Below are positions 1 to 5,245 of a stretch of DNA of 5,245 nucleotides, in pieces. A program made the position numbers and the translations under genes. The notes under the pieces were generated by a model. The model did not search any database and was not told where the DNA came from. It saw nothing but the letters and a program-made list of their open reading frames with translations. Position 1 is the first letter of the stretch, and each line of letters starts with the position of its first letter. Source of the stretch: an uncultured Sphingomonas sp. (lineage in GTDB: Bacteria > Pseudomonadota > Alphaproteobacteria > Sphingomonadales > Sphingomonadaceae); NCBI GenBank assembly GCA_946886645.1, contig CAMPIY010000130.1, positions 1 to 5,245 of the forward strand. Reading direction: 5' to 3'.

Positions 1-765
<765 letters not shown>

Positions 766-2520
766 CTAGGCGCTGCTCCGTTCGACCTCGCTCTGGCGGC
801 GGGCGCTTCGGGCCTTCAACAGGTCGTGACGGGAGAGGATTCCAACGACCTTTCCGCTATCCGGATCGACGATCGGAATTCGGCCGATGCCAGCCTCGAC
901 CATCAGGTCGGCAACCTCGCCGATCGGAGTGTCGGGATAGGCGAAGGGTTGCGAGGCGTCGGACAGGGCCTCGGCCAGCGGCTGGGCCGGGTCCGGCTCC
1001 TCGACCTGCCAGCGAAGCGCGTCGGATCGCGACGCAAAGCCAAGCAGCTTCCCCGCGCCGTCAACCACCGGATAGCTGCGGTGCGCGTCGGGACTTTCGA
1101 AGAACGTCATTGTCTCCCCGATCGACTGGGTGCCCGGGAAGGTCGCGGGGTTGGCGGTCATGATCTGTCGCGCCTGCAAGAAGTCGAGCGGATCGACCGT
1201 ATATTCCTGCAACACATGGCGGCCGCGCCGGGCGATCTTCTCCGTCAGGATCGAGCGGCGCATCACCAGCACGCTGACCGCGAATGCACCCGCCGACGCC
1301 GCGACGGTGAGCGGCAGCGCATCGAAATGGCCGGTTAGCTCCACCGCGAACAGCGCGCCGGTCAGCGGCGCCCGCATCGCCCCGCTCATGATCGCCGCCA
1401 TGCCCAGCAGCGCCCAGAAACCCGGCGCCCCGGGCAGCATCGTCCCGGCGAGATAGCCGAGCGCGCCGCCGAGGATCAGCAAGGGCGCCAGCACGCCCCC
1501 CGACGTGCCTGATCCCAATGCGACCAGCCAGACGATCGCCTTCACGACGACCAGCGCGACCACGACCCGGATCGCCAGCGAGCCGTCGAGCAATGCCTGA
1601 ATATTTCCATATCCCGCGCCCAGCACATGGGCGTCGATCAGGCCGCCAAGGCCAACGACGACCGCGCCCGCCGCTGGCCACCACATCCAGTGGATCGGCA
1701 GCCGGTGGAACAGGTCCTCGATCCGGTAGAGCAGGTTTGACAGGACAGCGGACTCAAGGCCGACCAACAGGCCCAGCGCCACCGCGAACGCCGCCACCTG
1801 CCAGCCGCCGGGGGTAGCTGCCTCGAAAGGGAACATCGGCCCGCTGCCGATCAGCGCAGGTCTCCAGGCAAGCGCGACCAGCACGCCGATCATCACCGGC
1901 ACCAGGCTGCGCGGCTTCCATTCGAACAGCAGCACCTCGACCGCCAGCAGGATCGCGGCGAGCGGCGTTCCGAAGATCGCCGTCATGCCGGCCGCGGCGC
2001 CCGCGACGAGCAAAGTCTTTCGCTCCGCTGCGCTCAGGTGAAACTGCTGCGCGAACAGCGAGCCAATCGCGCCGCCGGTCATGATGATCGGCCCTTCCGC
2101 GCCGAACGGCCCACCGCTCCCGATCGAGATGGCCGACGATATCGGCTTCAACAGCGCGACCTTGGGCGACAGCTTGCTCTCGCCGTAGAGAATGGCTTCG
2201 ATCGCTTCCGGAATCCCGTGGCCGCGAATCTTGTCGGATCCGAAGCGCGCCATCAGCCCGATCAAAAGGCCGCCGACGACCGGGATCAGCACTACCGCGA
2301 GCCCGACCTGGCTGTCCGTGATCTGGCGAGCCTCGAAAGAGAGGCTCCCGAACCAGAATAGGTTCGTTGCAAGCGCGATTAGCTTGAGGAGCAGCCACGC
2401 GCCGAACGCTCCACCTGTTCCGACCACGATCGCGGCCGCCGCCAGCATCAGCATCCGCCGGTCGGCGCTATGGTCGGACAAATGGCGCGAGGGCATCGCG
2501 CCAGTGGGGGTTGCGGACAT
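766..2520 (-). CDS. ClC-family chloride channel/transporter with tandem CBS domains
   Basis: Predicted inner-membrane anion channel or anion/proton antiporter of 584 residues. A hydrophobic ClC core (about 25-430) is followed by two cytosolic CBS domains (about 449-505 and 514-572), which usually bind adenine nucleotides and tune the transporter. By alignment to CLC-ec1 from memory, the anion-binding loop is GHGIP (100-104), where CLC-ec1 has GSGIP. The gating glutamate is kept in GAEGP (E142). The conserved GAAAG...PLA stretch (174-188) leads to AVEV, where the internal proton glutamate is Val196. GGVLAP (341-346) matches GGIFAP, and the central tyrosine position is Leu425. GxEGP-type bacterial ClCs of this kind are familiar, but the transported anion and the proton coupling cannot be read from sequence. 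The ATG at 2518-2520 is preceded by AAGGA at 2528-2532 (7-base spacing), which supports the start. It lies downstream of the DUF1761-like gene on the same strand. Confidence 0.95.
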   Translation of the reverse strand: MSATPTGAMPSRHLSDHSADRRMLMLAAAAIVVGTGGAFGAWLLLKLIALATNLFWFGSLSFEARQITDSQVGLAVVLIPVVGGLLIGLMARFGSDKIRGHGIPEAIEAILYGESKLSPKVALLKPISSAISIGSGGPFGAEGPIIMTGGAIGSLFAQQFHLSAAERKTLLVAGAAAGMTAIFGTPLAAILLAVEVLLFEWKPRSLVPVMIGVLVALAWRPALIGSGPMFPFEAATPGGWQVAAFAVALGLLVGLESAVLSNLLYRIEDLFHRLPIHWMWWPAAGAVVVGLGGLIDAHVLGAGYGNIQALLDGSLAIRVVVALVVVKAIVWLVALGSGTSGGVLAPLLILGGALGYLAGTMLPGAPGFWALLGMAAIMSGAMRAPLTGALFAVELTGHFDALPLTVAASAGAFAVSVLVMRRSILTEKIARRGRHVLQEYTVDPLDFLQARQIMTANPATFPGTQSIGETMTFFESPDAHRSYPVVDGAGKLLGFASRSDALRWQVEEPDPAQPLAEALSDASQPFAYPDTPIGEVADLMVEAGIGRIPIVDPDSGKVVGILSRHDLLKARSARRQSEVERSSA

Positions 2521-2527
2521 CTACGGT

Positions 2528-2532
2528 TCCTT
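2528..2532 (-). promoter_or_regulatory. Shine-Dalgarno sequence of the ClC gene
   Basis: Read on the minus strand it is AAGGA, 7 bases before the ATG. It lies wholly inside one arm (2525-2535) of an inverted repeat, so it could be hidden when that stem forms. Confidence 0.7.
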
Positions 2533-2546
2533 CGGGGGGAGTTGTC

Positions 2547-2575
2547 CCACTAGGTCGTGGAGCAACCTAATTCAA
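2547..2575 (-). promoter_or_regulatory. Possible internal promoter for the ClC gene
   Basis: On the minus strand TTGAAT (2575-2570) is followed after exactly 17 bases by TAGTGG (2552-2547), within CCTAGTGG. The -35 hexamer is good (TTGA kept) and the -10 hexamer is poor against TATAAT. Transcription would begin near 2540, leaving a leader of about 20 bases with the Shine-Dalgarno but without the distal arm that could hide it. The spacing parallels the proposed trmB promoter. This is a weak call from the sequence alone. Confidence 0.25.
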
Positions 2576-2583
2576 CCGAAGGA

Positions 2584-2609
2584 GCCAGGGATCCGCCCGG
2601 CTGCCTGGC
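2584..2609 (-). other. Hairpin just downstream of the DUF1761-like gene
   Basis: GCCAGG (2584-2589) and CCTGGC (2604-2609) form a six-base perfect stem with a 14-base loop, starting 10 bases after the stop codon at 2619-2621. No T-run follows on either strand, so it is not a convincing intrinsic terminator, but it could protect the 3' end of the upstream message. It shares bases 2584-2586 with the outer arm of the clc leader stem, so the two cannot both form completely. Confidence 0.4.
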
Positions 2610-2618
2610 CGATAAAAC

Positions 2619-3026
2619 CTATTTCCAGCCGCCCAGTATCGCTCCGGCGACGACGTGGCCAAGCAGCAGGTGGCCGACATCGACCATCGTCACCTCGACC
2701 GCCCCGGTGCCGTAGACCCAGCCGTACATGGTGGCCGGAACGGCCGACGCCAAGGCGATGACAGCTCCCCATTTCGCGCCGTTCGATGCCCCGGCGATCT
2801 GCGCCCATTTGAAGATGACGGCCATGAAGATCGCGGTTAGCAGCGGCATGACGACGCCGAACGGCATCCGGCTATCACCGACGGCCGCGATCTCCTCGGC
2901 GGTCGTCCCTTCCCAGGCCATCCAGGTGTCTGCCGGCACCAGGACGCCGAAGATGACGAAGCCAACGGCGTAAATGGCGATTGCCGCGACGATGACGGCT
3001 AGCCAGTTGATCCCTCCCGAGCGCAT
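2619..3026 (-). CDS. Small four-helix membrane protein, DUF1761-like
   Basis: A 135-residue hydrophobic protein of unknown function. The opening GGINWLAVIVAAIAIYAVGF, followed by a Trp-containing loop (TWMAW, 34-38), resembles the N-terminus of the DUF1761 family as I remember it. Four likely membrane helices lie at about 8-30, 55-73, 84-106 and 115-132. The acidic stretch at 39-51 and the basic/polar stretch at 73-85 are the main loops. There is no cleavable signal peptide that I can recognise. The ATG at 3024-3026 is preceded on the minus strand by GGAG (3036-3033) six bases away, within AGGGAGAGG, which supports the start. It is the first gene of the minus-strand pair, 98 bases before the ClC gene, so the two may be co-transcribed and the protein might act with the transporter; that partnership is inference. 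Family assignment is moderately sure; function is unknown. Confidence 0.8.
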   Translation of the reverse strand: MRSGGINWLAVIVAAIAIYAVGFVIFGVLVPADTWMAWEGTTAEEIAAVGDSRMPFGVVMPLLTAIFMAVIFKWAQIAGASNGAKWGAVIALASAVPATMYGWVYGTGAVEVTMVDVGHLLLGHVVAGAILGGWK

Positions 3027-3055
3027 GATCCTCTCCCTGCTTGTTGCGCAGGCGG

Positions 3056-3084
3056 AACATAACGGCAGTCGCGGCCATCACCAA
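3056..3084 (-). promoter_or_regulatory. Possible promoter of the DUF1761-like/ClC pair
   Basis: On the minus strand TTGGTG (3084-3079) and TATGTT (3061-3056) are separated by 17 bases. Each keeps the best-conserved half of its sigma-70 hexamer. Transcription would start about 20-25 bases before the ATG, leaving room for the Shine-Dalgarno seen at 3036-3033. The placement in a divergent intergenic region supports it, but the match is only partial. Confidence 0.3.
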
Positions 3085-3093
3085 TGTGAGGAC

Positions 3094-3122
3094 TTAACAT
3101 TCCTCCCCCGCTGACCTAGGCG
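3094..3122 (+). promoter_or_regulatory. Possible leaderless promoter of trmB
   Basis: TTAACA (3094-3099, five of six bases of TTGACA) is followed after 17 bases by TAGGCG (3117-3122), a weak -10. The usual 6-9 base gap to the start site would place transcription initiation at or next to the trmB ATG at 3131. That would explain why no purine-rich Shine-Dalgarno is visible there: the bases just before the ATG are pyrimidine-rich. If the minus-strand module was inserted after metK, trmB would need a promoter here. Confidence 0.35.
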
Positions 3123-3130
3123 CGCCTCCC

Positions 3131-3832
3131 ATGACCGCGCACAAATCCGGCGATCCGACGACACTCAACCGGCTGTACGGCAGGTCGAGCGGGCACAAGC
3201 TGCGCAAGGGGCAGGCCGAGCTGGTCGATACGCTGCTGCCGGCCATCGCGGTTCCGGCCGATGGCGAGATTACGTCGGAGCGGCTGTTCGGAGAGGATCA
3301 GCCGCTGCACCTGGAGATTGGCTTCGGCGGCGGTGAGCATCTTGCTTACCGTGCCGACCTGCTGCCCGATCATGGCTTCATCGGCTGCGAGCCGTTCGTC
3401 AACGGCGTCGCGCAGGCACTGACCCATATCCGCGACCAGAGGCTGGCCAATGTCCGGCTGTGGATGGGCGATGGCCTCGACGTACTCCGCCGCCTGCCCG
3501 ACCAGTCACTGCTGATGGTTTACCTTCTTCATCCCGACCCCTGGCCCAAGGCGCGCCACGCCAAGCGGCGGATGATGAACGACGGGCCGGTCGACCTGAT
3601 CGCCGCCAAGATGAAGCCCGGCGGGGAATTCCGGGTGGCGACCGACGATCCGACCTATCTCGACTGGCTGCTGATGATCATGCAGCGCCACACCGGCCAG
3701 TTCGAATGGGTCAATACGAAACCCGGCGAATGGCTCGAATACCCCTCCGGCTGGCCCGAAACCCGCTACGCCGCCAAGGCCCGGCGGCAGGGCCGCGTTC
3801 CGCACCAATTCCGCTACCGGCGGCTGGGCTGA
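3131..3832 (+). CDS. trmB: tRNA (guanine-46-N7)-methyltransferase (TrmB)
   Basis: A cytosolic SAM-dependent methyltransferase that makes m7G at position 46 in the variable loop of tRNAs. At 233 residues it has normal family length. The SAM-binding glycine loop is LEIGFGGGEH (61-70), and the acidic residue after strand 2 is in GCEPF (E87). The family hallmark PDPWPKARHAKRR lies at 135-147, followed by the catalytic/tRNA-binding region VATDDPTYLDWL (169-180) and the C-terminal TRYAAKARRQGR (211-222). The start at 3131 is the first possible one in frame, because a TAA lies at 3095-3097 and no start codon intervenes. No Shine-Dalgarno is visible, which suggests leaderless or weak initiation. It is separated from metK by the minus-strand membrane module and followed after 38 bases by the cysteine synthase gene. 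Identification is secure. Confidence 0.97.
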   Translation: MTAHKSGDPTTLNRLYGRSSGHKLRKGQAELVDTLLPAIAVPADGEITSERLFGEDQPLHLEIGFGGGEHLAYRADLLPDHGFIGCEPFVNGVAQALTHIRDQRLANVRLWMGDGLDVLRRLPDQSLLMVYLLHPDPWPKARHAKRRMMNDGPVDLIAAKMKPGGEFRVATDDPTYLDWLLMIMQRHTGQFEWVNTKPGEWLEYPSGWPETRYAAKARRQGRVPHQFRYRRLG

Positions 3833-3870
3833 CCCTTTTCCTCGGCGCTACGCGTGCCTAGTTAGGTCGG

Positions 3871-4923
3871 ATGGACACACGCGAGTCCGTTCTTGCCGCC
3901 ATCGGCAATACGCCGCTGATCAAGCTTCGCCGCGCGTCGGAGGAGACCGGCTGCACCATCCTGGGCAAGGCCGAATTCATGAACCCCGGCGCCTCGGTGA
4001 AAGACCGCGCGGCCTTGGGAATCATCACCGAGGCGATCGGCAAGGGACAGCTTCGGCCGGGCGGGCTGATTGTCGACGGGACCGCCGGCAATACCGGTAT
4101 CGGCCTTGCGATCGTTGCCAATGCGCTAGGCATGAAGACCGTGATCGTCATCCCCGAGACGCAGAGCCAAGAGAAGAAGGACACCCTCCGGATGCTCGGC
4201 GCGACCCTGCTGGAAGTCCCTGCGGTCCCGTACAAGAACCCCAACAATTATGTGAAGGTCGGCGGACGGACCGCCGAGCGGCTGGCGCGCGAGCATCCCG
4301 AAGGCGCGATCTGGGCCAACCAGTTCGACAATGTCGCCAACCGCCATATCCACGTCCGCACCACCGGCCCGGAAATCTGGGAGCAGACCGAGGGCAGGGT
4401 CGACGGCTTCGTCAGCGCGGTCGGTACCGGCGGCACGCTGGCAGGGGTTGCGGAGGCGCTTCGCGACCGCAATCCGAACATCGCCATCGCCCTTGCCGAC
4501 GTCCCCGGAGCGGCACTCTACAGTTATTACACGACCGGCGAGTTGAAGGCCGAGGGAAGCTCGATCACCGAAGGCATCGGCCAGGGCCGCATTACCGCGA
4601 ACCTCAAAGGCTTCACGCCCACCCACAGCTATTTCATCCCCGATGCGGAAAGCCTGACGGTATCGCAGCAGCTCCTGAAAGAGGAAGGATTGGCCCTCGG
4701 CCTGTCCTCCGGCGTCAATGTCGCCGGAGCGATCCGCCTCGCGCGCGAGCTCGGCCCCGGCAAGACGATTGTCACAATGTTGTGCGATCCCGCGACCCGG
4801 TACCAGTCGCGGCTGTTCAACCCGCAATTCCTGCGCTCCAAGGGCCTTCAACCACCGGAATGGCTGGAACATCCATTAGAGGTCGAGCCGGCATTCGAGC
4901 CCGTCGCCGACCAGGTTCAGTAA
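3871..4923 (+). CDS. cysK: Cysteine synthase-like PLP enzyme (O-acetylserine sulfhydrylase family)
   Basis: A cytosolic fold-type II PLP enzyme of 350 residues, likely making cysteine from O-acetylserine and sulfide. IGNTPLIKL (11-19) opens the domain. The PLP-binding lysine is K44 in NPGASVKDR. The substrate-binding loop is TAGNTG (71-76), where E. coli CysK has TSGNTG. The phosphate-binding glycine loop is GTGGT (185-189), and the serine contacting the PLP ring nitrogen is in LSSG (278-281, probably S279). The stretch PETQSQEKKDTLR (95-107) and the Trp/Asn-rich AIWANQFDNVANR (146-158) match an alphaproteobacterial/mitochondrial-type branch I know as annotated cysteine synthase A. The C-terminal tail (about 325-350) is acidic and longer than in E. 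coli CysK. No CBS domains follow, so it is not a full cystathionine beta-synthase, but substrate identity is not proven. The start at 3871 has only a weak AGG (3864-3866). The peroxiredoxin follows after 18 bases, suggesting a shared transcript. Confidence 0.9.
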   Translation: MDTRESVLAAIGNTPLIKLRRASEETGCTILGKAEFMNPGASVKDRAALGIITEAIGKGQLRPGGLIVDGTAGNTGIGLAIVANALGMKTVIVIPETQSQEKKDTLRMLGATLLEVPAVPYKNPNNYVKVGGRTAERLAREHPEGAIWANQFDNVANRHIHVRTTGPEIWEQTEGRVDGFVSAVGTGGTLAGVAEALRDRNPNIAIALADVPGAALYSYYTTGELKAEGSSITEGIGQGRITANLKGFTPTHSYFIPDAESLTVSQQLLKEEGLALGLSSGVNVAGAIRLARELGPGKTIVTMLCDPATRYQSRLFNPQFLRSKGLQPPEWLEHPLEVEPAFEPVADQVQ

Positions 4924-4930
4924 ATATCCA

Positions 4931-4936
4931 AGGAGG
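4931..4936 (+). promoter_or_regulatory. Strong Shine-Dalgarno sequence of the peroxiredoxin gene
   Basis: AGGAGG, a full anti-16S match, five bases before the ATG at 4942. It fixes the start of the partial gene. It is the only canonical plus-strand ribosome binding site here, contrasting with trmB and the cysteine synthase gene, and suggests high translation of the peroxiredoxin. Confidence 0.85.
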
Positions 4937-4941
4937 AAAGA

Positions 4942-5245
4942 ATGACGCTTTCAATCGGCAGCGTGGCCCCGGATTTCACCGCGGAGACCACGCAAGGAAC
5001 GATTAATTTCCACGACTGGATCGGCGACAGCTGGGCCATCCTCTTCTCTCACCCCAAGGCGTTCACGCCGGTCTGCACCACGGAACTCGGCTACATGGCC
5101 GGCCTCAAGGACGACTTCGCTAAACGCAACACCAAGATCATCGGCCTCAGCGTCGACACGTCCGAGGACAATGCGCGCTGGCTACCGGACATCGAGGAAG
5201 TGTCGGGCAACAAGGTCGACTATCCGGTGATCGGCGACCGCGACC
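4942..5245 (+). CDS. 1-Cys peroxiredoxin (Prx6 type), 3'-truncated by the window edge
   Basis: A thiol peroxidase that reduces hydrogen peroxide and organic peroxides. The frame is open from the ATG at 4942 to the window end, giving 101 residues of a family usually about 210-220 long. The N-terminus SIGSVAPDFTAET (4-16) is the typical opening of the AhpC/TSA thioredoxin fold. The active site SHPKAFTPVCTTELG (36-50) carries the PxxxTxxC motif, with the peroxidatic cysteine at C45. The TTELG that follows and the later KIIGLSVDT with TSEDNARW point to the Prx6/1-Cys subgroup rather than 2-Cys AhpC. The C-terminal dimer domain lies beyond the window, so a resolving cysteine there cannot be excluded. 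The 18-base gap after the cysteine synthase gene suggests co-transcription and a thiol-redox context. Confidence 0.93.
   Translation, partial: MTLSIGSVAPDFTAETTQGTINFHDWIGDSWAILFSHPKAFTPVCTTELGYMAGLKDDFAKRNTKIIGLSVDTSEDNARWLPDIEEVSGNKVDYPVIGDRD

Larger units (their letters stand above)
2525..2586 (-). promoter_or_regulatory. Candidate structured leader of the ClC gene with nested hairpins covering its ribosome binding site
   Basis: On the minus-strand RNA the arm at 2586-2576 (GGCUCCUUCGG) can pair with the arm at 2535-2525 (CCGAAGGAACC). That gives ten of eleven pairs, with one C/A mismatch, and the second arm contains the Shine-Dalgarno AAGGA. Inside the 40-base loop lies a second hairpin: GUUGCUCCAC (2566-2557) against GUGGGACAAC (2550-2541), eight of ten pairs around a six-base loop. 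I could not match the leader to the fluoride (crcB) riboswitch or another riboswitch I know. The pairing is seen in the sequence; a regulatory role is inferred. Confidence 0.45.

Noticed and set aside
1061..1684. Long minus-strand frame of 207 codons inside the ClC gene
   Set aside because: Arg/Gly/Ala-rich translation overlapping the well-supported ClC protein in another frame; a GC-rich shadow.
2584..2609. Intrinsic terminator after the DUF1761-like gene
   Set aside because: A stem exists, but no T-run follows on either strand.
2521..2618. Fluoride (crcB) riboswitch before the ClC gene
   Set aside because: The conserved fluoride-aptamer sequences I know are not present, and the protein has GAEGP rather than the GREGT type typical of fluoride ClCs.
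2192..2761. Plus-strand frame of 189 codons across the clc start and the spacer
   Set aside because: Low-complexity Arg/Pro/Ser content, no ribosome binding site, antisense to two better-supported genes.
3118..3127. AGGCGCGCCT palindrome before trmB as an operator
   Set aside because: Short GC palindromes are common at this base composition, and nothing else supports a binding site.
4126..4872. Minus-strand frame of 248 codons opposite the cysteine synthase gene
   Set aside because: Mirror frame of a high-GC gene; no recognisable motif, and the sense protein is clear.

Overview
The window reads as a high-GC alphaproteobacterial chromosome, most likely a sphingomonad (Sphingomonadales). The basis is GC-rich codon use, the close match of the MetK and TrmB proteins to what I remember of alphaproteobacterial versions, and the metK/trmB neighbourhood, which I recall as adjacent genes in many sphingomonads. 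This is a judgement from memory, not a database result.

Layout. Bases 1-765 (+) hold the C-terminal two thirds of metK (S-adenosylmethionine synthetase), cut by the left edge. Its stop codon abuts the stop codon of a convergent gene with no base between them. Bases 3026-766 (-) hold a two-gene module. First comes a small four-helix membrane protein of the DUF1761 type (3026-2619). After a 98-base spacer comes a ClC-family anion channel/transporter with two C-terminal CBS domains (2520-766). A 104-base divergent region (3027-3130) separates this module from a plus-strand run: trmB (3131-3832, tRNA m7G46 methyltransferase), a cysteine-synthase-like PLP enzyme (3871-4923) and the start of a 1-Cys peroxiredoxin (from 4942, cut by the right edge). 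The last three are spaced by 38 and 18 bases and could be one transcript.

How the genes relate. MetK makes S-adenosylmethionine and TrmB consumes it. The cysteine synthase and the peroxiredoxin form a plausible sulfur/thiol-redox pair. The minus-strand membrane module has no obvious link to these housekeeping genes and looks like an insertion between metK and trmB. A near-identical 14-base word (12 of 14 matching) sits at both of its edges.

The most interesting non-coding region is the spacer before the clc gene. Its Shine-Dalgarno sequence lies in one arm of an 11-base inverted repeat. A second hairpin is nested inside it, and a third hairpin competes with it. A promoter-like pair inside the spacer would give a shorter transcript lacking the sequestering arm. 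The ClC protein also departs from the CLC-ec1 pattern at three functional positions. I saw no CRISPR array, insertion sequence, tRNA or rRNA, and no wholly new system.
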